Part shown: piece after piece, positions 9,659 to 17,028 of the stretch
Layout of the letters: each line of letters starts with the position of its first letter
Position numbering within the stretch: the stretch's first letter is position 1
Origin: Bacteroidales bacterium
Lineage (GTDB): Bacteria; Bacteroidota; Bacteroidia; Bacteroidales; JAAYUG01
Direction: 5' to 3'
DNA: 52,625 nt
Assembly: GCA_012517825.1 (NCBI GenBank)
Contig: JAAYUG010000136.1
Coordinates: 1-52,625 of the forward strand
Notes under the pieces: model-generated
Told to the model about the DNA's origin: nothing
Databases searched by the model: none
The model's input: only the letters and a program-made list of their open reading frames with translations
Program-made: the position numbers and the translations under genes

Positions 9659-10666
9659 ATGAGAGGTACCTGCCGAAACCGATGGCTTTTCATCATTTCA
9701 CTGCTCGTTATGCTGACGGGTTGCCGACGGGGCAGGGAATACCGTTTTCTGGAAGGCTATACCCAGGGAACCACCTACCATATTACCTATTATGATCCTC
9801 AGGGAAGAAACCTTGTAAGCCAGGTCGATTCCATTCTGGAAGGATTTGAACAGAGCCTTTCCATATATCGTCCCCAGTCATTGATCAGCAGAATCAACAA
9901 CAATGATTCTTCTGCTGTGGCTGATTACCTGTTTACAGAGGTATTCAACAAGGCCTCAGAGGTTTCGGAAGCAACAGGTGGCGCTTTTGATATAACAGTC
10001 GGTCCACTGGTCAATGCCTGGGGGTTCGGGAAGGATACTCTTCCCCGCATAGACAGCTCGCGGATTGACAGCCTGTTAAAGTTTGTAGGTTATAAAAAAG
10101 TACGGTTGATCAATGGGAGGATTGTAAAAGAAGACCCTCGGATTTTTATTGACGTTAATGCCATAGCCCAGGGATATACCTGTGATATTGTTGCCCGCTA
10201 TTTTGAGCAACTTGGCATAAAAAATTATATGGTTGAAATCGGGGGAGAGGTACGTGCCCGCGGGAAAAATCCTAACGGACGGACATGGAGAATAGGGATC
10301 GACAAGCCGCTGACAGGCAACTATGTTCCGGGGTACGAACTGCAGGCTATTGTTCCCCTGCGGAATGCAGCACTTGCTACCTCGGGCAATTACCGGAAAT
10401 TTCATGTAATTAACGGGGTTCGCTTTGCCCATACCATTGACCCCCATACCGGATATCCGGTGATGAGCAATTTGCTGAGTGCCTCCATAATTGCTGCTGA
10501 CGGAATTACTGCAGATGCTTATGCCACCGCCTGTATGGTAATGGGGCTTGACCGGAGCAAGCAGTTTCTTGAGAAGAGGAAGGACCTGCTGGGGTATCTG
10601 ATTTACAGCGATTCGGCCGGAAATTTCAGGATCTGGCACAGCGCCCGTTTTCCGTTGGAAGAATAA
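9659..10666 (+). CDS. apbE: FAD:protein FMN transferase, lipoprotein
   Basis: A 335-residue ApbE/Ftp enzyme that moves FMN from FAD to Thr in S-G-x-T sites, here most obviously those of NqrB and NqrC. The start at 9659 gives a lipoprotein signal with lipobox LTGC (Cys22); an upstream in-frame ATG at 9629 lies inside nqrF. Motifs in order: GTTYHITYY near 37, GGAFDITVGPLVNAWGFG near 108, DVNAIAQGYTCD near 162, EIGGEVRARGKNPNGR near 195, THxxxP-like AHTIDPHTGYPV near 260 and the Mg-binding ADAYATACMVMG near 290. The 4-bp spacing after nqrF ties it to the complex. Confidence 0.96.
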   Translation: MRGTCRNRWLFIISLLVMLTGCRRGREYRFLEGYTQGTTYHITYYDPQGRNLVSQVDSILEGFEQSLSIYRPQSLISRINNNDSSAVADYLFTEVFNKASEVSEATGGAFDITVGPLVNAWGFGKDTLPRIDSSRIDSLLKFVGYKKVRLINGRIVKEDPRIFIDVNAIAQGYTCDIVARYFEQLGIKNYMVEIGGEVRARGKNPNGRTWRIGIDKPLTGNYVPGYELQAIVPLRNAALATSGNYRKFHVINGVRFAHTIDPHTGYPVMSNLLSASIIAADGITADAYATACMVMGLDRSKQFLEKRKDLLGYLIYSDSAGNFRIWHSARFPLEE

Positions 10667-10692
10667 GGTTCACCTTTTAATGTAAATGTTCT

Positions 10693-11667
10693 ATGAAATA
10701 CCGTTTTTTTGGCAAATCAGGAATTCAGGTTTCCGAAATTGGTTTCGGGGGCTGGGCTATTGGCGGCAGCTGGGGACCTCAGCAGGATGCCGACTCACTG
10801 GCTGCTTTGCACCACGCTATCGACCTTGGAGTGAATTTTATTGATACTGCGGCAGGTTACGGGAACGGCCGGAGCGAAAAAATTATCGGACAGGTTATCA
10901 GGGAAAGAAAAGAGCGGATTTATGTATCCACAAAAACTCCGCCTCTACCCGGTGACTGGCCTCCTTCACCTTATGATAAGGCAGAGGAAAGGTATCCTGA
11001 AAAGTACCTGAGGGAGAATGTCGAAGAACGGTTGAAGAATCTCGGAGTCGAAACCTTGGACATTCTTTTGCTGCATACATGGACCAGGGCATGGAACCGC
11101 GATCCCAAACCGCTTCGCGTGCTTCATAAAATGAAGGAAGAAGGATTGATCAGAATGGTGGGTATTTCCACTCCGGAACATGACCAGAATTCGCTTGTTG
11201 GACTTATGCAGGAAGGATGGCTGGATGCTGTACAGGTAATTTACAATATTTTCGAACAGGAACCGGCCGCTGAATTTCTTCCTGTGGCCGAATCAAAAGG
11301 TGTTGGCGTGATCGTCAGGGTGCCTTTTGATGAAGGAGTGCTGGGGGGAAAGTATACTGAAAAGACCCGGTTCAGTGAAGATGATTTCCGGAGCAGGTAT
11401 TTTGCCGGAGACCGGCTTCAGAGAGCCATTGAACGCGCCCGGCGCATTGAACATGACATTCAGGGAACCGGCTGGACCTTGCCGCGGATCGCCCTCAAAT
11501 TTTCCCTTTCCCATCCGGCTGTCAGCACGGTAATACCCGGAATACGAAACGTATGGCAGGCTGAAGAGAATACCAGAGTATCCGATATGCCCGACATTGA
11601 TCCATCGCTGATGGAGAGACTCCGGAAGCACCGATGGAACAGGGCTTTCTGGTATGAAGGCAAATGA
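10693..11667 (+). CDS. Aldo/keto reductase
   Basis: A 324-residue NADPH-type aldo/keto reductase with a TIM-barrel pattern. Asp and Tyr of the catalytic tetrad lie in DTAAGYGNGRSEKIIG (near residues 51-66), the Lys in VSTKTPP (near 80), and the His in LLLHTW (near 124). The C-terminal cofactor segment STVIPGIRNVWQAEEN is present. The substrate cannot be told from sequence. It lies 26 bp downstream of apbE, so it may be co-transcribed with the nqr genes (inference), and it is followed by the oppositely read THX gene. Confidence 0.9.
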   Translation: MKYRFFGKSGIQVSEIGFGGWAIGGSWGPQQDADSLAALHHAIDLGVNFIDTAAGYGNGRSEKIIGQVIRERKERIYVSTKTPPLPGDWPPSPYDKAEERYPEKYLRENVEERLKNLGVETLDILLLHTWTRAWNRDPKPLRVLHKMKEEGLIRMVGISTPEHDQNSLVGLMQEGWLDAVQVIYNIFEQEPAAEFLPVAESKGVGVIVRVPFDEGVLGGKYTEKTRFSEDDFRSRYFAGDRLQRAIERARRIEHDIQGTGWTLPRIALKFSLSHPAVSTVIPGIRNVWQAEENTRVSDMPDIDPSLMERLRKHRWNRAFWYEGK

Positions 11668-11698
11668 AAAAATGCTAAAAACCCTTGAACAAAAGGGA

Positions 11699-11821
11699 TT
11701 ACTTCTGTTCCTTCAGTTTGGCTGCTTTCTTGCGGGCTACATTCCTTTTCGAGAGCCTTCTAACACCTGAGGTGCCTTTTACAATCTTCCCGCGACGTGA
11801 GCGTTTATCTCCTTTTCCCAT
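11699..11821 (-). CDS. 30S ribosomal protein THX
   Basis: A 40-codon gene read from the ATG at 11821 to TAA at 11699. The protein starts MGKGDKRSRRGKIVKGTSGV and is about one third Lys/Arg. The MGKGD(K/R)xxRRGKI opening and later GVRR segment are the signature of the small THX protein that sits in the head of the 30S subunit in Thermus and is widespread in Bacteroidota. A perfect promoter (-33 TTG, 19-bp spacer, TATTTTTG) lies 30 bp upstream, which supports a real gene despite its size. Confidence 0.9.
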   Translation of the reverse strand: MGKGDKRSRRGKIVKGTSGVRRLSKRNVARKKAAKLKEQK

Positions 11822-11850
11822 ATTCTTTTTATTTACTGTTTATTGAGGCG

Positions 11851-11880
11851 CAAAAATAATAAAACTTCCATTGAACTCAA
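11851..11880 (-). promoter_or_regulatory. Promoter of the THX gene
   Basis: On the minus strand a TTG (11878-11880) is followed after exactly 19 bp by TATTTTTG (11851-11858), a full match to the Bacteroidota -33/-7 consensus. The predicted transcript start falls about 25 bp before the ATG. Confidence 0.7.
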
Positions 11881-12011
11881 GCCCAATAAAACAGAAATTC
11901 TTTCCGGAAGACAAAAATATCGTTCCGGTGATGAAACCTTATTGCGCATCAAAACAGCGCAAGGTGGGCCAAAAACTACTCTGATGCAACCAGCGATAGT
12001 TTTTGCTTTCC

Positions 12012-12230
12012 TTACATTGTTCTGCAGCACATAGGCCCACCACTGCATGTGTCAGTATCCAACGGTATGTGATGTTCGCTCTTTTTGGTATCGGAATATT
12101 TTCCGGTACTGCAGCAGCTGCTTTCAACCGTCACTTCTTTTCGGAAAAACAGACGCACCGAAAGGAGCAGCAAAGCCAGCGCTAAAATAAGGAGAGCAGT
12201 AATCAGCAGAGTTATAACAGGTGTATTCAT
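12012..12230 (-). CDS. Small Cys-rich single-span membrane protein
   Basis: A 72-residue protein. Residues 3-28 form one strongly hydrophobic helix (ITLLITALLILALALLLLSV), followed by RLFFRKE and a hydrophilic tail with five cysteines, in SSCCS, DTCSG and PMCC. I do not recognise the family. Single-span proteins with Cys-rich tails of this size act in metal handling or Fe-S assembly in some systems (for example NqrM), but the NqrM pattern itself is absent. It lies 1.3 kb from apbE on the opposite strand. TATATTTA at 12267-12274 is a near match to a -7 box. Confidence 0.65.
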   Translation of the reverse strand: MNTPVITLLITALLILALALLLLSVRLFFRKEVTVESSCCSTGKYSDTKKSEHHIPLDTDTCSGGPMCCRTM

Positions 12231-12320
12231 GGTTTTTAAATTAAGATAAAAAGATATAAAAGTATGTAAATATAGGACAAATTTTTAAAATTTTAAAAAA
12301 ATACAGGGATTAATCTACTC

Positions 12321-12347
12321 ATGGCATTAAAAAAATTTTAGTGCCAT
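12321..12347. repeat. Inverted repeat between two small membrane-protein genes
   Basis: ATGGCAT-TAAAA, a 3-base loop, then TTTTA-GTGCCAT: twelve pairs including one U-G wobble. It lies downstream of the 12418-12645 gene and upstream of the 12012-12230 gene on the minus strand. It could end the first transcript or lie in the leader of the second. No U-run follows it. Confidence 0.45.
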
Positions 12348-12367
12348 ACGATTAAGAAGAATCAAGC

Positions 12368-12396
12368 TTTTTAATTCGCTGGCGCTGAATTAAAAA
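12368..12396. terminator. Perfect 10-bp inverted repeat downstream of small membrane-protein gene
   Basis: TTTTTAATTC and GAATTAAAAA flank a 9-base loop. It starts 22 bp after the stop of the minus-strand gene at 12418. The stem is almost all A/T, so it is a weak intrinsic terminator candidate at best. Confidence 0.45.
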
Positions 12397-12417
12397 ACTA
12401 ATTTTTCTCTGTAAGGA

Positions 12418-12645
12418 TTAAAAATTGAGTGTCTGATTCAGGCCACATCCTGCACATCCGGAAGTGCCTTTATGGCAGGAAATTTCTTCCTGTCTTGCAC
12501 AGATAATGCCTTGTTTGCGAAGGTGGGGATTGGACTCAACATGCGAGTGCCGGTAGAAATGCAGGCGGTTCATCAGAAAGGAAAGCCCGAGCCCTGCAAT
12601 CGCCAGCAGAACAATAATCAGGGCAGGAATGAGCAGTTTTATCAT
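12418..12645 (-). CDS. Small single-span membrane protein with Cys tail
   Basis: A 75-residue protein from the ATG at 12645, where MIKLLIPALIIVLLAIAGLG begins the membrane helix; a start 7 codons upstream is possible but less natural. After the helix comes a tail with NPHLRKQGIICARQEE and CHKGTSGCAGCG, holding four cysteines and several histidines. The layout resembles the neighbour at 12012 although the sequences differ. I do not recognise the family. Its position near nqr-apbE and its metal-binding look make a maturation or metal-delivery role possible (inference only). Confidence 0.7.
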   Translation of the reverse strand: MIKLLIPALIIVLLAIAGLGLSFLMNRLHFYRHSHVESNPHLRKQGIICARQEEISCHKGTSGCAGCGLNQTLNF

Positions 12646-12663
12646 ACTTAAAAAAATATGTGG

Positions 12664-12671
12664 CAAAAGTA
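12664..12671 (-). promoter_or_regulatory. -7 box for small membrane protein gene
   Basis: The minus strand reads TACTTTTG, a perfect TAnnTTTG, ending 18 bp before the ATG at 12645. No TTG at the right distance is visible. Confidence 0.5.
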
Positions 12672-12796
12672 ATGCTTTTTTCCAGTTAGTTTGATTCAGA
12701 AACGGAACAAAACCAGACGGAGATTGTTTGCATCAGATACGATGTGAAGGAATTGAAAAAAGGTTGTATTTTTATTTGGTCAATGTGTTAAACAAG

Positions 12797-15214
12797 GTGA
12801 CAGATTACAACAAAATCAGCTTTCCTGAATTCAGAAAAAGGGTACTGGACGATTATTACACTGCCTGTTTAAGCCGGCAGATGAGCATTCTTGGACGGAA
12901 GGAAGTTTTGTCAGGGAAGGCGAAATTCGGAATATTCGGCGACGGGAAGGAGATTGCACAGATCGCCATGGCGCATCAGTTCAGGGAAGGTGACTGGCGT
13001 TCAGGCTATTATCGTGATCAGACCTTTATGCTTGCTGCCGGAATGACGACACCGGAAGCCTTTTTTGCCCAGTTGTACGGCGACACGGACATTGATCACA
13101 ATCCCGACAATGGCGGGCGTTCGATGGTTTGTCATTATGCCACCCGGTATGTCAATCCCGACGGAAGCTGGAAAGATCTCACCACCATAAAAATCACGGC
13201 GGCTGATCTTTCTCCGACCTCCGGCCAGTTGCCACGCTTGCTCGGTCTTGCATATGCTTCTAAGTTGTTCCGTCAGAATGTTCAGCTGCATCAGTATACC
13301 CATCTTTCACGGAAAGGGAATGAAGTTGCTTTCGGTACCATTGGTGATGCTGCTACCAGCGAAGGTCATTTTTTTGAAATGATGAATGCAGCTGGGGTTT
13401 TGCAGGTGCCGCTTGCCATAGCGGTATGGGATGACGGCTACGGCATCTCTGTTCCCGTTGGTTTGCAAACCACCAAAGGCAGTATATCGGATCTGCTGAA
13501 AGGTTTTGAGGCCGATGACAGTCATCCCGGAATTGCCATTTATAAGGGGAAGGGATGGGATTATCCCGGTTTATGCCGGTTGTTCGAGGAAGGAATAAGG
13601 TTGTGCAGGGATCATCATGTGCCTGTATTATTTCACATTCAGGAAATGACGCAGCCTCTGGGGCATTCTACCTCCGGTTCACATGAACGGTACAAGCCGC
13701 CGGAACGCTTGAAATTTGAAGCGGAGTTTGACCCGATCCGCAGGATGCGGCAGTGGATTCTTGCTACGCGCATTGCCAGCCAGCAGGAACTTGACCGGAT
13801 AGAAACGGAAGCTGAAGTGCGTGCGCGAAAAGCCAGGGATGCGGCATGGGAAGCTTATCAGAGGCCAATACTCGAAGAAAGGGAAAGCCTGCTGCAGATT
13901 ATTGAAAGGAAGAGCTGTGTCTGCCGCCGCGAGCATATTGATAAGATTTCGCTTATTGCAGGTGAACTGCGCAAGTTGGAAATTCCTCTCTTCCGCGACA
14001 GCTTTAGTTCTGCACGAAGGATTCTGCGCTATATATGTCCGGATTGCCCTACCCGGAGTGAGTTGCAGGAGAAACTGCAGGAATGGATCTCACAAATGTC
14101 GAGGAAAATGGCCGGGCGGTACCAGAGTCATTTGTATAACGAAACCCGTCGGTCTGCCCTATTTGTTGAACCGGTTGCCCCTGTGTATGATGAACCTCCT
14201 GTTTATATTCCCGGGAGGGAAATACTCAGGGAAAATTTCGATGCTCTGTTTGCTGCCAATCCCCTGCTGGTTACCTTTGGCGAAGACACGGGCTCTCTGG
14301 GAGACGTGAACCAGTGCCTGGAAGGCCTGCAGGCAAAATATGGCCCCCTGCGCATTACCGATACCGGAATCCGGGAGACTACCATCATAGGTCAGGGTAT
14401 AGGAATGGCCATGCGCGGATTGCGACCCATAGCCGAAATACAGTATTTCGACTACATTTTATATTGCCTGCAGACCCTGAGTGACGATCTGGCAAGTCTG
14501 CGGTGGCGCACAGCCGGTGGCCAGTCAGCACCTCTGATTATCCGTACCCGGGGGCACAGGCTGGAGGGGATCTGGCATTCCGGTTCCCCCATGAGCATGA
14601 TCATCAACAGTATCCGGGGGATTTATGTTTGTGTACCCCGCAATCTGACGCAGGCGGCCGGCTTTTATAACACCCTGCTTGAAGCTGATGATCCGGCCCT
14701 GATAGTGGAACCATTGAACGCCTATCGCCTGAAAGAACCCAGACCTGCCAATCCCGGCAAATACCGGATTCCTCTGGGAGTGCCTGAAATACTGCGCGAA
14801 GGCAGGGATGCCACACTGGTGACCTACGGTGCCTGTGTGCGGATTGCCATGGATGCCGCCAAACAACTGTCGGAAAAGGGAATTGAAATTGAAGTTATTG
14901 ATGTGCAAACACTTATTCCTTTTGACCTTCCCGGCCTTGTACTGAAATCCCTGCAAAAAACAAACCGGGTTGTATTTCTGGATGAAGACGTACCGGGCGG
15001 AGCAACCGCCTATATGGCTGACCGCATTCTTTGTGCAAGCGGAGGTTTTGAATGGCTGGATTATGAACCTGTTATGATTACAGCAAGGGAACATCGCCCT
15101 GCCTATTCATCGGACGGGGATTATTTTTCAAACCCCAATGCTGAAGACGTTTTCGACGCCATTTACCGGATGATGCATAATCTTTATCCGCAGCGTTTCC
15201 CACAGTTATCCTGA
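12797..15214 (+). CDS. 2-oxoacid dehydrogenase E1, fused alpha and beta subunits
   Basis: About 805 residues in which an E1-alpha module (residues 1 to about 370) and an E1-beta module (from about 470) are fused. This is the thiamine-diphosphate decarboxylase of a branched-chain or related 2-oxoacid dehydrogenase. The alpha half has GYYRDQTFMLAAGM, a GDAATSEGHFF cofactor motif near 182 and WDDGYGIS. The beta half has TFGEDTGSLGDV, GMAMRGLRPIAEIQYFDYI and HRLEGIWHSGSP. The linker holds two Cys pairs (CVC, CPDC). There is no in-frame ATG until about 28 codons into the alpha fold; GTG at 12797, giving VTDYNKISFPEF, fits best, with GTG at 12785 possible. The matching E2 is at 27196-28542; no E3 is in the window. 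Confidence 0.9.
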   Translation: MTDYNKISFPEFRKRVLDDYYTACLSRQMSILGRKEVLSGKAKFGIFGDGKEIAQIAMAHQFREGDWRSGYYRDQTFMLAAGMTTPEAFFAQLYGDTDIDHNPDNGGRSMVCHYATRYVNPDGSWKDLTTIKITAADLSPTSGQLPRLLGLAYASKLFRQNVQLHQYTHLSRKGNEVAFGTIGDAATSEGHFFEMMNAAGVLQVPLAIAVWDDGYGISVPVGLQTTKGSISDLLKGFEADDSHPGIAIYKGKGWDYPGLCRLFEEGIRLCRDHHVPVLFHIQEMTQPLGHSTSGSHERYKPPERLKFEAEFDPIRRMRQWILATRIASQQELDRIETEAEVRARKARDAAWEAYQRPILEERESLLQIIERKSCVCRREHIDKISLIAGELRKLEIPLFRDSFSSARRILRYICPDCPTRSELQEKLQEWISQMSRKMAGRYQSHLYNETRRSALFVEPVAPVYDEPPVYIPGREILRENFDALFAANPLLVTFGEDTGSLGDVNQCLEGLQAKYGPLRITDTGIRETTIIGQGIGMAMRGLRPIAEIQYFDYILYCLQTLSDDLASLRWRTAGGQSAPLIIRTRGHRLEGIWHSGSPMSMIINSIRGIYVCVPRNLTQAAGFYNTLLEADDPALIVEPLNAYRLKEPRPANPGKYRIPLGVPEILREGRDATLVTYGACVRIAMDAAKQLSEKGIEIEVIDVQTLIPFDLPGLVLKSLQKTNRVVFLDEDVPGGATAYMADRILCASGGFEWLDYEPVMITAREHRPAYSSDGDYFSNPNAEDVFDAIYRMMHNLYPQRFPQLS

Positions 15215-15260
15215 TACGATTTTTGATCAGTTTAACGTTAATTTTAAGGTACGATTTTTG
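15215..15260 (+). repeat. Direct repeat TACGATTTTTG upstream of yqgE
   Basis: The 11-mer TACGATTTTTG occurs at 15215-15225 and again at 15250-15260, with 35 bp between starts, directly after the E1 stop codon and before yqgE. Each copy ends in a GATTTTTG that is one mismatch from the -7 consensus. It could be a promoter plus a binding site, or chance. Confidence 0.3.
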
Positions 15261-15286
15261 CGGAATGTTTTTCAGGGGAAAGCATT

Positions 15287-15883
15287 ATGGCAAAGAACCT
15301 TAACATAGATTTTTTCCGGATCGAGGGAAGCACCCTTCAGCCGCAAAAAGGCAGAATCCTCATTGCCGAGCCTTTTCTGAACGACAATTATTTCAAACGT
15401 TCAGTGGTTCTGCTGACGGAACATGGAAAGGAAGGCACAGTAGGATTCGTGCTCAACAAACCTATTGATGTGGCGGTTCCGGATATCATTGAGGGTTTCC
15501 CTTCCATCGATGCCAGTGTTTCCATCGGAGGACCTGTTCAGACCAACACCGTTCATTATATTCACACACTGGGAGATCTGATTCCCAACAGCATTCCTGT
15601 TCTGGAAGGGATTTACTGGGGAGGAGATTTTGATGTTCTGAAGGAACTTGTTATAACGGGAGCCTGTACAGGAAGCCAGATCCGCTTTTTTGTCGGATAT
15701 TCCGGCTGGAGACCAAAGCAACTGGAGGGCGAACTGGAGCAAAATGCCTGGGTGGTGGCTGATATCAGGCCCGAACTGATTATGAAATATACCTCCGAAA
15801 GCGTGTGGAAAAAAACTCTTGAAAAACTCGGCGAAAAATACAGAATCTGGATTAACACCCCTGAAAATCCCGGATTAAATTAG
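15287..15883 (+). CDS. yqgE: YqgE/AlgH family protein
   Basis: A 198-residue protein of the UPF0301/AlgH family: QKGRILIAEPFLNDNYFKRS near 18-37, VGFVLNKPI near 50, a SIGGPVQTNTVHYIHT segment near 83 and RFFVGYSGW near 130. The biochemical function of this widespread family is unsettled, with regulatory roles reported in pseudomonads. The ATG at 15287 fits the family start, allowing for a short N-terminal extension typical of Bacteroidota. It converges on gmhB with a 14-bp gap. Confidence 0.9.
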   Translation: MAKNLNIDFFRIEGSTLQPQKGRILIAEPFLNDNYFKRSVVLLTEHGKEGTVGFVLNKPIDVAVPDIIEGFPSIDASVSIGGPVQTNTVHYIHTLGDLIPNSIPVLEGIYWGGDFDVLKELVITGACTGSQIRFFVGYSGWRPKQLEGELEQNAWVVADIRPELIMKYTSESVWKKTLEKLGEKYRIWINTPENPGLN

Positions 15884-15897
15884 CCTGAGTTAAATTG

Positions 15898-16395
15898 TCA
15901 GGTAAAAATCGGCAGATACTTCATGAGGTTTTCATTGGGTTCGGTTTTTACCGGCTTTATTCCTGCCTTAATGGCAGCTTGGATGTCACTTTCGCGGTCT
16001 CCGATAAAAAAAGATGTATCCGGGTTGATATGAAAACGGGCAAGGGCTTTTTCAATCAGGAGGCTCTCCGGTTTGCGGCACAGACATTTCCCATAGTCGG
16101 GATGATGAGGGCAATAGTAAATTTCCGTTATATGGACCCCGTATGATTCCAGCTGGTGAAGCATTTTCCGGTGGATCTCCTCCAGGGTTTGGTGGGTATA
16201 CAATCCTTTGGCAATTCCCCCCTGATTGGTAATGATGATCAGCAAATAGCCTGCGTCCTGAAGTCTTCTCAGGAATTCCCCTATGCCCTCATTGAGTATA
16301 AACTGGTCGGGGTGTGTGACATAATATAAATCCTTGTCGGAATTAATAACCCCGTCACGGTCAAGAAAGACAGCCCTGGTGGATCCGGCATGCAT
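15898..16395 (-). CDS. gmhB: HAD phosphatase, D-glycero-heptose 1,7-bisphosphate 7-phosphatase type
   Basis: A 165-residue HAD-IIIA hydrolase. The nucleophile motif FLDRDGVIN gives Asp12 and Asp14; motif II is TNQGG near 56; the Zn loop CPHHPDYGKCLC has Cys95, His97, Cys104 and Cys106; GDRESD at 132-137 is the acidic motif. The Zn loop and size fit GmhB, which removes the 7-phosphate in ADP-heptose synthesis for lipopolysaccharide; a histidinol-phosphatase role is the main alternative. Its ATG overlaps the rhomboid stop as TAATG, so the two are translationally coupled. Confidence 0.85.
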   Translation of the reverse strand: MHAGSTRAVFLDRDGVINSDKDLYYVTHPDQFILNEGIGEFLRRLQDAGYLLIIITNQGGIAKGLYTHQTLEEIHRKMLHQLESYGVHITEIYYCPHHPDYGKCLCRKPESLLIEKALARFHINPDTSFFIGDRESDIQAAIKAGIKPVKTEPNENLMKYLPIFT

Positions 16396-17018
16396 TAGTT
16401 GAGTCCTTTTCGTATCTGATCCGCAAAGTGAAAGATCAGTCCCGGATCCATAAACAGAGGAAAAACGAGGCCATACAGGGCGCCGATAAAATGGGCGTCA
16501 TGATTGATGTTATCGTTGCTGCGCATGCTCATATACTGGGAATAAATCAGGTAGATGATTCCGAAAAGAATACCCGGCATGGGAATGATTGCGTAGAAAT
16601 AGATTTTCTGAATCGGGAAAAAGAAAATGGTAAGGAACACAACGGTTGAAACAGCTCCGGATGCTCCTACGGAGGCGTAAGGAATGTTGTCTTTTTCCTT
16701 TATGAGGGTAAAGATGGAGGAGATTGCAATGGAGCTTATGTACATCAGGATGTAAACGAGTTTCGGGTGGGAAATGATGCCCTGGTCAAAGAGCTCGTCA
16801 AATACCGATTCGGCAACGATTCCGAAAGAATACAGCACAATCATGTTGACGATCAGATGAAGCCAGTCGGCGTGAATAAAACCATGGGTAAAAAGCCGGT
16901 ACCATTGGCGCCTGTATACTACCATAAAAGGGCTCAGCTGCAGCTTGTTGAAGAGTCTGGGATTTTGAAAAACGTAAACTGATACTGCGGAAGTGATGAT
17001 AATCAGGAGAATAGTCAT
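16395..17018 (-). CDS. Rhomboid family intramembrane serine protease
   Basis: A 207-residue six-span membrane protein. It has the rhomboid signature HLIVNM (His54, Asn58, oxyanion side), the nucleophile in GASGAVS (Ser120) and the second catalytic residue in HDAHFIGALYG (His176). It would cleave membrane-protein substrates within the inner membrane; the target is unknown. It sits between holA and gmhB on the minus strand: the ATG follows holA's stop by 10 bp and its own stop overlaps the gmhB start. Confidence 0.9.
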   Translation of the reverse strand: MTILLIIITSAVSVYVFQNPRLFNKLQLSPFMVVYRRQWYRLFTHGFIHADWLHLIVNMIVLYSFGIVAESVFDELFDQGIISHPKLVYILMYISSIAISSIFTLIKEKDNIPYASVGASGAVSTVVFLTIFFFPIQKIYFYAIIPMPGILFGIIYLIYSQYMSMRSNDNINHDAHFIGALYGLVFPLFMDPGLIFHFADQIRKGLN

Positions 17019-17028
17019 AGTATGCTGG

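Noticed and set aside
11668-11700. Terminator after the aldo/keto reductase gene
   Set aside because: Only a 5-bp stem (CCCTT/AAGGG) is visible, without a U-run, and it overlaps the THX stop region.
12012-12230. Direct assignment as NqrM
   Set aside because: The NqrM pattern (a Gly-Ser-Cys-Gly-Gly stretch after the helix and a closing Cys-x-Cys cluster) is not present, so only an analogy can be offered.
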